NCBI GenBank assembly: GCA_013388565.1
Contig: JACAEZ010000115.1
Coordinates: 1-13,126, forward strand
Source: Campylobacterales bacterium
Lineage (GTDB): Bacteria > Campylobacterota > Campylobacteria > Campylobacterales > JACAEZ01
DNA: 13,126 bases
Direction: 5' to 3'
Shown here: positions 1 to 7,161 of the stretch, in pieces
Position numbering within the stretch: the stretch's first letter is position 1
Layout of the letters: every line of letters begins with the position of its first letter
Translations under genes and position numbers: made by a program
The notes under the pieces: generated by a model
Database searches by the model: none
Seen by the model: the letters and a program-made list of their open reading frames with translations, nothing else
What the model was told of the DNA's origin: nothing

Positions 1-277
1 CCCTCTTAGAGAAGGTGATTTAGGTGAAAAAGCAATTCCTCCTCTTATGGGAGTTTATATTGATAAAGTTGTTAGAGATGATAGTAAACCGAACATGAAA
101 TATGACCCAACACATCCAGATGCAAATGCAAATGGGTATGTTGCATATCCAAATATTAATCCAGTTGTAGAAATGGCCGATTTAATAGAAGCAACAAGAG
201 CATATCAAGCGAATGTGTCAGCTTTTCAAAGTGTTAAAACAATAGCAAATAGTGCTATAGATATATTAAAGTCTTAA
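1..277 (+). CDS. flgC: Flagellar basal-body rod protein FlgC, C-terminal part
   Basis: The gene is cut by the left edge; 91 codons are visible, read from base 2 to the TAA at 275-277. FlgC is one of the proximal rod proteins of the flagellar basal body, exported by the flagellar type III apparatus and assembled in the periplasm. The visible part has the features of FlgC C-termini: a Y-x-D-P-x-HPDA-N-x-x-GYV-x-YPN-x-N segment, then the helix NPVVEMADLIEATRAYQANV and a terminal heptad-rich tail for coiled-coil packing in the rod. fliE starts 11 bp downstream, which is the usual flgB-flgC-fliE order. The true start and promoter lie outside the window. The family assignment is secure; only the N-terminal half is unseen. 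Confidence 0.96.
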   Translation, partial: PLREGDLGEKAIPPLMGVYIDKVVRDDSKPNMKYDPTHPDANANGYVAYPNINPVVEMADLIEATRAYQANVSAFQSVKTIANSAIDILKS

Positions 278-288
278 AAGGTTAGGTT

Positions 289-588
289 ATGACCGATATT
301 AAAATTGATAATAGGTTTAATGTCAATCAAAGCAATATTTCACAAAATCAAGCAACATCGAAAGATGGTAGAAGCTTTTCAGATTTTTTAAATGACTCTA
401 TCAAAGAGGTAAATGATTTACAAAATAAAAAAGATGAAGCGATGGCTGATATGGCAACAGGTCAAGTGAAAGATTTACATCAAGCTGCTATTGCCATAAA
501 TAAAGCAGAAACAAGCATGAAACTTATGCTTGAGGTTAGAAATAAAGCTATAAGTGCTTACAAAGAGATATTAAGAACTCAAATTTAG
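289..588 (+). CDS. fliE: Flagellar hook-basal body protein FliE
   Basis: The product is 99 residues, normal for FliE, which joins the MS ring (FliF) to the proximal rod and is needed early for export through the flagellar type III gate. The N-terminal ~25 residues are polar and variable. The conserved part follows: FSDFLNDSIKEVNDLQ (about 30-45), then DMATGQVKDLHQAAIAINKA (about 55-74), then a helix ending in EVRNKAISAYKEILRTQI. It starts with ATG at 289, with an AAAAGG ribosome site at about 276-281 that overlaps the flgC stop. The small gap points to co-transcription and probably coupled translation with flgC. The pbp gene follows 18 bp after its stop. Confidence 0.96.
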   Translation: MTDIKIDNRFNVNQSNISQNQATSKDGRSFSDFLNDSIKEVNDLQNKKDEAMADMATGQVKDLHQAAIAINKAETSMKLMLEVRNKAISAYKEILRTQI

Positions 589-606
589 TTCTCTTTAGTT
601 TTTTAA

Positions 607-2391
607 ATGAATGAAACAAATATTAAGAGTTATGAGCCCCAAAATAATGTAAATAAGATAGCAGTAGTATTTGTATTTATCTTAATTGGTTTTTTAATAT
701 TTATCTCTGCTATCTCTTATACAACTACATCAGATAGAAAACTCCCATCAACACACACAAAAAAAGTAGATGTAGCACAAAGAGGCTCTATTTTAAGTTA
801 TGATAATTTTACTTTAAGTTCTAGTCAAAAACTTTACAAAGCTTCAATTCATACAAAAACAATAGACCCTGATAAAAAGGAGCTATTTATAAACCTTTTT
901 TCAATCTATTCTGGCATTGATAAAGATGAAATTAGAGGGAAAATAAACTCTGCTAATGGTTTTGTAGTACTTTCTCAAGAGTTAGATGCAAAAAAGGCAA
1001 AGATATTAAAAGAGCTTTCATATAAATTGTATGCACATAAAGTATTTGTTCCATATGAAGATACTAAAAATGGTAGAGTTATTACATATGGACTCTCTAT
1101 CGCTGAAAGTGGTGAACAAAGAACATTTTTACATGATGATTTATTAACCCCTTTAATAGGTTATGTAAATAAAATTCAAAAAGATAGAATAGACTCTATT
1201 GTCGGTGTAAAGGGTATTGAGAAATATTATAATGATAAATTAGAACCGTTTCAAGATGAGTATATTCATGCATCTAGAGATGTTGGCTCAACACCTATTT
1301 TAAATAAAGATGCCATTATAAAAGACAAAGTTGATGGATTAGATGTTTATTTAAATATCTCTTTAAAACTGCAAAAATATATAGAAACAATTTTAAATAG
1401 ATATAAAGAGGAACTCGAAGCAAAAGAGGTACTTGTATGTGTGATAGAATCAAATAGTGGAAAAGTTTTATCAATGGCCACTTCAAATAGATATAACCCA
1501 AATAGTATAAAAAAAGATGACTATCCAAATTTGAATGTAAAAGCTATTGAATATCCATTTGAACCGGGGTCTGTATTGAAACCAGTTATATTTTCCATAC
1601 TGCTTGACAAAAATCTAATAAAGCCTCATGAACTAGTGAATGGTTATGGTGGAAAGTATAAACTGAAAAATAAAATTATTACAGATGAACATAAATTTGA
1701 TTGGATGAGTGCAGAAGATGTAATAATCCACTCTAGTAATATTGGTATGGCTCAAATTTCACAAAGACTTCATGAAGCTGATTATTACCAAAAATTATTG
1801 GATTTTGGATTTTCAAAACCTACAGGAATAGATGTAGCTTATGAAAAAGGTGGAGTTTTACCTACAATTACACAATTAAGAGATGAGATATATAAAGCAA
1901 CAGTTAGTTATGGATATGGATTAAAAGCAACATTTATGCAGGTTTTAATGGCTTATAATGTATTTAATAATGATGGTCTTATTGTTGTACCTAAAGTTGT
2001 GAATAAGTTAAAATATAAAGATATGAGAACATATCCAGTTAAAACAGAGACAAAAGAGAGAATAATAGATATAACAACTGCTAGAAAAATGCTTCAAATA
2101 TTCAAAAAAACTGTTGAAAAAGGAACAGGTGTTGCTACTAATATTCCAGGACTTTTTATAGGTGGAAAAACAGGAACAGCACATATTGCAGTTGGTGGAA
2201 AATATGAAAATATTTATAACAGCTCATTTTTTGGATTTGCTAATGATGATAAGCATAGATATACAATAGGAGTTACTGTTTTTGAACCGCAAGGTAAATA
2301 TTTTGCTTCACAAACAGCAGTGCCAGTTTTTAGAGATATTGTGCTTAAAATGATAGAACTTGGCTATTTGAAACAAAATATCAAAGAATAG
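607..2391 (+). CDS. Class B penicillin-binding protein (FtsI/PBP2-type transpeptidase)
   Basis: The 594-residue protein is a single-pass inner-membrane DD-transpeptidase that cross-links peptidoglycan. A short cytoplasmic N-terminus precedes one membrane segment at about 17-38. The class B pedestal region follows, including the usual R59-G60-x-I element. The transpeptidase domain has all three catalytic motifs: SVLK (nucleophile S322, K325), SSN (S376-N378) and KTGT (521-524). Length and motifs fit FtsI/PBP3 or its Campylobacter counterpart PbpB; septal versus elongation role cannot be settled from this window. From memory, Campylobacter jejuni keeps a pbp gene just after fliE, so the linkage is conserved rather than accidental. 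The start has no clear Shine-Dalgarno sequence (TTAGTTTTTTAA precedes ATG), so translation may depend on coupling to fliE. Confidence 0.93.
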   Translation: MNETNIKSYEPQNNVNKIAVVFVFILIGFLIFISAISYTTTSDRKLPSTHTKKVDVAQRGSILSYDNFTLSSSQKLYKASIHTKTIDPDKKELFINLFSIYSGIDKDEIRGKINSANGFVVLSQELDAKKAKILKELSYKLYAHKVFVPYEDTKNGRVITYGLSIAESGEQRTFLHDDLLTPLIGYVNKIQKDRIDSIVGVKGIEKYYNDKLEPFQDEYIHASRDVGSTPILNKDAIIKDKVDGLDVYLNISLKLQKYIETILNRYKEELEAKEVLVCVIESNSGKVLSMATSNRYNPNSIKKDDYPNLNVKAIEYPFEPGSVLKPVIFSILLDKNLIKPHELVNGYGGKYKLKNKIITDEHKFDWMSAEDVIIHSSNIGMAQISQRLHEADYYQKLLDFGFSKPTGIDVAYEKGGVLPTITQLRDEIYKATVSYGYGLKATFMQVLMAYNVFNNDGLIVVPKVVNKLKYKDMRTYPVKTETKERIIDITTARKMLQIFKKTVEKGTGVATNIPGLFIGGKTGTAHIAVGGKYENIYNSSFFGFANDDKHRYTIGVTVFEPQGKYFASQTAVPVFRDIVLKMIELGYLKQNIKE

Positions 2392-2422
2392 ACTAATTTC
2401 ATAATTTTAAGTTAGATTTAGG

Positions 2423-2428
2423 TAATAT
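2423..2428 (+). promoter_or_regulatory. Possible -10 element upstream of the CoA-binding protein gene
   Basis: TAATAT lies in the 65-bp gap after the pbp stop, 29 bp before the next start codon, within T/A-rich sequence. Campylobacterota sigma70 promoters often have a good -10 and a poor -35, and no -35 is evident here. In AT-rich DNA such a hexamer arises easily, so this is a weak call. It is listed because the gap is the only place a promoter for the 2457-6921 gene run could sit close to its first gene. Confidence 0.3.
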
Positions 2429-2456
2429 TGTAAATAAAAAGAGTAAGGGGTAGCTC

Positions 2457-2894
2457 ATGGAATGCCAGTTTCCTACAATAAATAGTGACGATAATCAAAT
2501 AAAAGAGCTTTTTAAAAACATTAAAAATATTGCCATAGTGGGACTATCACCAGATGATTCAAAAGATAGTAATAAAGTTGCGCAATATTTAAAAGGACAA
2601 GGGTATAAAATTATTCCAATTTATCCAAAAGAAGAGTATATTTTAGGTGAAAAAGTGTATAGAAGTTTAAGTGAAGTAGATGAAAAAATAGATTTAGTAG
2701 ATGTATTTAGAAAACCAGATTCTGTTTGTGAAATAGTAGATGAGATATTAAAAAGAGATGATATAAAAGCTTTATGGCTTCAAATAGGAGTTGTAAATAA
2801 TGAACAAGCACAAAGAGCTAAAGATAGTGGATTAATGGTAGTTCAAAGCAGATGTACAATGATAGAACATAAAAAGCTATTTGGTTTAGTATGA
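2457..2894 (+). CDS. CoA-binding domain protein (YccU-like, CoA_binding_2 family)
   Basis: A 145-residue cytosolic Rossmann-type protein. Residues 24-31 (NIAIVGLS) form the first strand and glycine turn. The loop SPDDSKDSNKVAQYLKGQGY and the strand IIPIYP (52-57) follow, as in the CoA-binding domain also found in succinyl-CoA synthetase alpha. The segment LVDVFRKPDSV (80-90), the LWLQIGVVN strand (107-115) and the late SRCTMIEHKKL (131-141) are typical of the stand-alone YccU/CoA_binding_2 family. No enzymatic activity is established for these proteins. A good ribosome site (AAGGGG, about 2445-2450) precedes the ATG. The stop overlaps the ilvA start by four bases, so the two genes are translationally coupled. 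A link to CoA-thioester sensing near amino acid catabolism is only an inference. Confidence 0.88.
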   Translation: MECQFPTINSDDNQIKELFKNIKNIAIVGLSPDDSKDSNKVAQYLKGQGYKIIPIYPKEEYILGEKVYRSLSEVDEKIDLVDVFRKPDSVCEIVDEILKRDDIKALWLQIGVVNNEQAQRAKDSGLMVVQSRCTMIEHKKLFGLV

Positions 2895-4099
2895 TAAATT
2901 TAACTGATATATTAAACTCTCATGAAAGATTAAAACAGGTCGTTTTAAAGACTCCATTGGCATTAGCTCCTAAACTTAGTAAAAAAGTTGATGGGAATGT
3001 ATATTTAAAAAAAGAGAACCTTCAATTAACAGGTTCATTTAAACTAAGAGGTGCTTTTAGCAAAATATCTAATCTAACAGATGAAGAGCTTAAAAAAGGT
3101 GTAATTGCAGCAAGTGCTGGTAATCATGCACAAGGTGTTGCCTTTTCTGCCTCTTTTTACAAAACCCCTTCTATTATTGTCATGCCAGAAAATACTCCAC
3201 TTACTAAAGTAAAAGGTGCTAGAGATTTAGGTTCAACTGTTATTTTAAAAGGAAATAACTATGATGAAGCCTATGCTTATGCAAAACAGTATTCAATTGA
3301 AAAAGATATAACATTTGTACATCCATTTAGTGATTATCATGTAATGGCTGGTCAAGGTACAATTGCACTAGAGATACTTCAAGAGTTAGATACTATTGAC
3401 CAAATAGTCGTACCAATTGGAGGTGGTGGGCTTATTTGTGGGATTGCTTCATATATCAAGCAAGTTAAGCCATCTATAAAAGTGATTGGAGTTACCGCTG
3501 TTGGTGCTCCTGCTATGAACCAATCATTTAAAAACAAAAAACCAATAGATACATTAAGTGTAAGAACAATAGCAGATGGAATTGCAGTTCGCGATACTTC
3601 GCCAATTACATTAGATATTATATTAAGTAGTGTAGATGAGATAGTAGAAGTTGAAGATGAAGAGATAGCAAATGCGATTTTATTTCTACTTGAAAACCAA
3701 AAACTTGTAGTTGAAGGTGCTGGGGCTGTTGGTGTTGCTGCCTTGCTTCATGAAAAGATAGATGCTATTGGTAAAAATACAGTAGCACTCTTAAGTGGTG
3801 GAAATATAGATGTTACAATGCTCTCTGTAATCATAGAAAAAGGTCTTTTAAAATCATATAGAAAGATGAAACTTAGTGTAACATTGATAGATAAACCAGG
3901 AAGTTTAATGCACTTAACTGAAATTTTTAGAGAGCTTAGTGCAAATATTGTACAAATTGGCTACGATAGAACCTCTGTAAATCTCTCTTTTGGAGATGCA
4001 AATATAACTATAGCTATCGAAACAAAGGGTAAAGAACATCAAGAAGAGATAAAAGATAGATTGAAAAAAAATGGTTTTGCCTATGAAGTGTTATATTAG
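2891..4099 (+). CDS. ilvA: Threonine ammonia-lyase (threonine dehydratase), PLP-dependent, with ACT domain
   Basis: The enzyme deaminates L-threonine to 2-oxobutanoate, the first step of isoleucine synthesis. The 402-residue protein is a fold-type II PLP enzyme. K51, in GSFKLRGA, is the predicted Schiff-base lysine. ASAGNHAQG (74-82) is the substrate/PLP loop, GGGGL (177-181) binds the PLP phosphate and SGGN (302-305) contacts the pyridine ring. A C-terminal ACT-like regulatory domain begins at about 327 (KLSVTLIDKPGSLMHLTEIF). This shorter form with one ACT domain is shared by catabolic TdcB-like and many biosynthetic enzymes of this phylum; ilvA is the usual label, but the biosynthetic role is inferred. 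Its ATG overlaps the previous stop (ATGA). The WD40 gene follows after 25 bp. Confidence 0.93.
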   Translation: MINLTDILNSHERLKQVVLKTPLALAPKLSKKVDGNVYLKKENLQLTGSFKLRGAFSKISNLTDEELKKGVIAASAGNHAQGVAFSASFYKTPSIIVMPENTPLTKVKGARDLGSTVILKGNNYDEAYAYAKQYSIEKDITFVHPFSDYHVMAGQGTIALEILQELDTIDQIVVPIGGGGLICGIASYIKQVKPSIKVIGVTAVGAPAMNQSFKNKKPIDTLSVRTIADGIAVRDTSPITLDIILSSVDEIVEVEDEEIANAILFLLENQKLVVEGAGAVGVAALLHEKIDAIGKNTVALLSGGNIDVTMLSVIIEKGLLKSYRKMKLSVTLIDKPGSLMHLTEIFRELSANIVQIGYDRTSVNLSFGDANITIAIETKGKEHQEEIKDRLKKNGFAYEVLY

Positions 4100-4110
4100 T
4101 TTAAAAATTT

Positions 4111-4127
4111 GGGGGGTGTAAATCTTG
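4111..4127 (+). promoter_or_regulatory. Ribosome binding site deciding a TTG start
   Basis: A GGGGGGTG run at 4111-4118 lies six bases before TTG at 4125-4127. It matches the GGAGGTG anti-Shine-Dalgarno target with one mismatch. No in-frame ATG with comparable spacing exists nearby, so the WD40 gene is taken to begin at this TTG. Confidence 0.7.
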
Positions 4128-6263
4128 AAGGCAGTAAAGGTAATAGACCTCAAAAACCCTATAGTAAAAATAGAGATAAATAGTAATGAAAACTCAATTG
4201 GTATAGCTGATGAGAGTGGTTCGTTTAGAGAAATAGATGTAAATGAATTTAAATTAGTTAGTGGATTTAAAATAAATTTAGAAAAGCCATTGAGAACATT
4301 TTCAAATAGTGTAGCTATATCAAACTCTCTAAGATTTATAGCAATTTGTTTAGCTGATAAAAATGAAGTTGGTGTTTGGGGATTTAAAAATAAAAAATTG
4401 CTTAGAATTTTTAAAAGACATTCAGGTGAAGTAGAGAGTGTACAGATAGATAACAAAGACCACTATATAGCAACTGGTGGAACTGATGGAAAAGTTTTTT
4501 TATGGAATGTAAAAACTGGAAGATTGGCATCATCGTTAGCACCTCATGCAGATTATGTAACAGCTATTTCATTTAGTGAAAACTCTATGTGGATAGCTAC
4601 TGGTAGTTATGATAAATCTTTGAATATAACAAATATAGCAAATTTAAATAAAGTTAGTAAATTAAGAGGTCACTCTGGAGCAATAACATCAATAAAATTT
4701 TTGAAAAATTTAAAACTTGTAAGTGGTGATAAAAATGGAGAGGTTATTATATGGGATTATAGTGTAAATAAATTAATTAAAAAAATGCCAAAAATGTTAG
4801 ATGTTGTTACATCGTTTTGTGTAACAAATGACCAAAAGTATCTATTTGCATCGTCAAAAAATGGTTATATTGCTTTATATAATTTAGAGAGCGGTGAAAG
4901 ATTAAATGATACTTTTATAAAACACAGTTCAGCAGTTACATCTATGCAATTTTTAAGTTCAAAAAATATGCTTGTCATGGGAAGAATGGATGGTTTTTTA
5001 CTATTTTATGATTTAAACAAAGAACAAACTGAATTAAATCATGCAATAAAAGATAAGCTTTACTCAAAAGCTTATGAACTTGTAGAAAAAAATCCAATGT
5101 TACTGGATACAAAAGAGTATAAATTACTTGAAGCAACATGGCATAGTGATTTAAAACAAGCAGAAGCTCTATTGGAAACTGGTGAAAGGGATAGTGTCTC
5201 AAAATTATTAAAACCTTACATGGATATTACGCTAAAACGGGCATTTATCCAAAAATTATTAAGAGAGTTTAAAGAGTTTGAAAAGTTCAAGTTTTTAGTA
5301 GAAAGCAGAAAGTTTCCACTTGCATACTCAATGGCAAACCTATATACATCTTTTAGACAAACATCAGTATTCATGAAGATGGAAGGTTATTGGAGGACAT
5401 ATTTCAATAAAGCAAAAGATATTATGTTTAAAAAAGGTGCAGAAGAGGATATGAAAAGCCTACTGGCACCATTTAGGGGAATACCAGAAAAAACAGCTCT
5501 CATTCAATCACTATTTCAAGAGAGAGAAACATACAATCTATTCATGCTAAGACTTGGTAAAAAAGATTTTAAAAATATATTTTTAATGGCAAAACAGTTT
5601 CCATTTATTCAAGAGCTTGATGAGTATAATAAAATTCAAACATTTGCTGATAATTTAATGCAAAAATGTGAACAAGCACTTAAAGAGGGGCGTTATAATG
5701 AAGCAGTTAGAAATGTTCAAATATTAACAGATTTTCCTGATTTTGAAGAAAGAGCTAAAAATGTTATAAAACTTAGTAATTTATATGCAAACTTGATGAA
5801 TGAGTATGCAAATAAAAGATATTTAAAAGTGTATCAAATGGTTGATGAATACCCATTTTTAGAAGAGACACTGTTATATAACGAACTTGAAAGTAGTTGG
5901 TTTAGCATAATAGATGAGATAGAAAAAATGGTTGCAATTGGCGATGTTGAGGCTATAAAACAGCGAACTGATAACTATTCGAAAGTAAAAAGTAAAATAC
6001 CAAAAATTGTTCAAACAATAAGGTCTGCACATTTTGTACAAATAGAAGATGCTATAAAAACAAAAAATTTACCAGTACAAAATATACTTAGTGCACTGCA
6101 ACGATATGTTGAAATATATGGATACGATGATGATTTAACATACCTTGTAGAGATAGCAAAATCAAAATATAACATGCCAATAGAGTTGGGTCTTTTACAA
6201 GATGGTGATATTTCAAAAATTTTTGGTGTAAAAGAGTTGCCAAATAATATATTTCCTCAATGA
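4125..6263 (+). CDS. WD40 beta-propeller protein with C-terminal alpha-helical repeats, function unknown
   Basis: The product is 712 residues with no signal peptide or membrane segment, so it is probably cytosolic. Residues 1 to about 298 form WD40-type blades. Clear units include FKRHSGEVESVQI...GGTDGKVFLWNV (96-129), APHADYVTAISF...GSYDKSLNI (139-168), LRGHSGAITSIKF...GDKNGEVIIWD (180-211) and the two after it. From about 300 the protein becomes all-helical. A loose motif recurs of the form aromatic-x-x-(V/A)-x-x-h-...-(N/K/F/Y)P-h-h followed by an acidic helix, at about 313-339, 388-410, 482-507, 524-550 and 566-592. This is a propeller plus helical-solenoid layout, as in scaffold proteins. 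I do not recognise a named family. It sits 25 bp after ilvA and overlaps radC by four bases, so it is in an operon. It starts at TTG behind a GGGGGGTG ribosome site. Confidence 0.82.
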   Translation: MKAVKVIDLKNPIVKIEINSNENSIGIADESGSFREIDVNEFKLVSGFKINLEKPLRTFSNSVAISNSLRFIAICLADKNEVGVWGFKNKKLLRIFKRHSGEVESVQIDNKDHYIATGGTDGKVFLWNVKTGRLASSLAPHADYVTAISFSENSMWIATGSYDKSLNITNIANLNKVSKLRGHSGAITSIKFLKNLKLVSGDKNGEVIIWDYSVNKLIKKMPKMLDVVTSFCVTNDQKYLFASSKNGYIALYNLESGERLNDTFIKHSSAVTSMQFLSSKNMLVMGRMDGFLLFYDLNKEQTELNHAIKDKLYSKAYELVEKNPMLLDTKEYKLLEATWHSDLKQAEALLETGERDSVSKLLKPYMDITLKRAFIQKLLREFKEFEKFKFLVESRKFPLAYSMANLYTSFRQTSVFMKMEGYWRTYFNKAKDIMFKKGAEEDMKSLLAPFRGIPEKTALIQSLFQERETYNLFMLRLGKKDFKNIFLMAKQFPFIQELDEYNKIQTFADNLMQKCEQALKEGRYNEAVRNVQILTDFPDFEERAKNVIKLSNLYANLMNEYANKRYLKVYQMVDEYPFLEETLLYNELESSWFSIIDEIEKMVAIGDVEAIKQRTDNYSKVKSKIPKIVQTIRSAHFVQIEDAIKTKNLPVQNILSALQRYVEIYGYDDDLTYLVEIAKSKYNMPIELGLLQDGDISKIFGVKELPNNIFPQ

Positions 6264-6921
6264 TTAAATTAAAAGATTTAGATGTTTCACTCTTACCACA
6301 AGAAAAGCTTTTAACAAAAGGTGTAGCACTCTTAAGTGACCAAGAGTTAATGGCTATCATTCTTAGAAGTGGTATAAAAAATAAAAATATTTTAGAGCTT
6401 TCAAAAGAGGTTTTGAACCTATTGAAAGATGATTTTGAACATATCTCTATAGAAAAGCTTACAAATATAGATGGAATAGGCACTGTTAAAGCCTGTCAAA
6501 TTATAGTAAGTATAGAGCTTAGCAAAAGATATTTAGGGAATTTAGATAAAAAATTAATAGTATCAGCTGAACAAATAGTCTATATACTTAACTATTTAAA
6601 ACATGAAAAAAGTGAAAATATAGTTATTGTTACTTTAGATAACCATTCAAAATTAATAAAAGTAAATCATATTTCAAAAGGTGGTTTTGACTACTCTTTA
6701 CAACACCAAAAGATATTTTTAAAGTAGCTTTTACAGATTTAGCAACATCAATATACATAGTACATAACCATCCAAGCGGTGAATTAAATCCAAGCAAAGC
6801 AGATATAGAACTTACAAAAAAGTTGATAGAAATATCAAAAATATTAGAAATTAGAGTAAATGACCACATAATTATCTCAAAAAAAGGGTATTTTTCATTT
6901 TTAGAAAATAATTTGATGTAA
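6260..6921 (+). pseudogene. radC: RadC-family (UPF0758, JAB/MPN) protein gene interrupted by a one-base frameshift
   Basis: The first frame (6260-6727) gives the RadC N-terminal domain with a helix-hairpin-helix (LTNIDGIGTVKACQI, about 67-81) and the start of the JAB fold (E119 in KSENIVIVTLDNHSKLIKV). It then stops just after SLQHQKIFLK. The next frame back, from 6700 to the TAA at 6919-6921, continues the family exactly: TTPKDIFKVAFTDLA, then HNHPSGELNPSKAD, a perfect JAMM metal site (HxH, seven residues, SxxD). Adding one base near 6698-6701 (TCTTTACAAC to TCTTTAACAAC) restores a 220-residue protein, the normal RadC length. The break may be a real mutation or a sequencing/assembly error. 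The cellular role of RadC is unsettled; the old link to DNA repair is doubtful. The start overlaps the WD40 gene stop (ATGA). Confidence 0.9.
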
Positions 6922-6940
6922 AAATTAATTGTTTTTTAGA

Positions 6941-6946
6941 TAAAAT
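6941..6946 (+). promoter_or_regulatory. Probable -10 element of the tRNA-Arg gene
   Basis: TAAAAT lies 12 bp before the first base of the tRNA and 19 bp after the radC stop, preceded by a T-run (6932-6937). No -35 at 17-bp spacing is obvious. The hexamer overlaps a small palindrome, TTTAGA-TAAAA-TCTAAA (6935-6951). Confidence 0.5.
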
Positions 6947-6958
6947 CTAAAGCGATAT

Positions 6959-7035
6959 GTGTCCATAGCTCAGCTGGATAGAGCAACAAGTTGCGGTCTT
7001 GTAGGTCGGGGGTTCAAATCCCTCTGGGCATACCA
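6959..7035 (+). tRNA. tRNA-Arg, anticodon GCG
   Basis: The 77-base sequence folds as a full cloverleaf. The acceptor is GTGTCCA pairing with TGGGCAT (two wobbles), followed by discriminator A and an encoded CCA. The D-stem is GCTC/GAGC, with A at position 20, an arginine identity base. The anticodon stem is ACAAG/CTTGT with loop TTGCGGT, and the T-stem is GGGGG/CCCTC around TTCAAAT. The anticodon is 6993-6995, GCG, reading CGC and CGU. Most bacteria read these codons with an ACG tRNA deaminated to ICG by TadA, so G34 is uncommon. The gene lies alone between radC and the converging phoH-like gene. Confidence 0.93.
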
Positions 7036-7050
7036 GTAAATTAATGCTTT

Positions 7051-7086
7051 AAAACCTCAATATTATAGGTGTTTGATGAGGTTTTT
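7051..7086 (+). terminator. Hairpin downstream of tRNA-Arg, likely terminator
   Basis: AAAACCTCA (7051-7059) pairs perfectly with TGAGGTTTT (7077-7085) across a 17-base loop, and the 3' arm runs into a T-tract (7082-7086). It begins 15 bases after the CCA of tRNA-Arg, in the right place to end the tRNA transcript. The loop is long and the outer stem is A-T only, so strength is uncertain. Confidence 0.5.
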
Positions 7087-7121
7087 AAGGTTTGATTTTT
7101 AAAATTTTACCCGACCTTTTT

Positions 7122-7140
7122 ATAGTTTTTAACTATTTTT
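7122..7140 (+). terminator. Small AT hairpin with T-run
   Basis: ATAGTT (7122-7127), a TTT loop and AACTAT (7131-7136) are followed by TTTT (7137-7140). Read on the plus strand it could be a second, weak terminator for the tRNA-Arg transcript. The stem has only one G-C pair per half-site, so the call is tentative. Confidence 0.25.
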
Positions 7141-7161
7141 AGTGCTTCTTTGGTGGAAGAT

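Noticed and set aside
4091..4456. Minus-strand open frames within ilvA/WD40, the ompA-like gene and the asmA-like gene
   Set aside because: They lie wholly opposite well-supported genes, have no recognisable domains or ribosome sites, and reflect low stop density in antisense frames.
6692..6706. Programmed -1 frameshift in radC
   Set aside because: The direction fits, but CTCTTTACAAC is not an X-XXY-YYZ slippery heptamer and no downstream stimulatory structure is evident; a plain one-base deletion is simpler.
6935..6951. TTTAGA-TAAAA-TCTAAA palindrome over the tRNA-Arg -10 as an operator
   Set aside because: Six-base A/T-rich arms are common at this base composition and no repressor candidate is nearby.
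7002..7116. Inverted match between AGGTCGGG in tRNA-Arg and CCCGACCT at about 7109-7116
   Set aside because: Eight bases is short, and the pairing would disrupt the tRNA; treated as chance.
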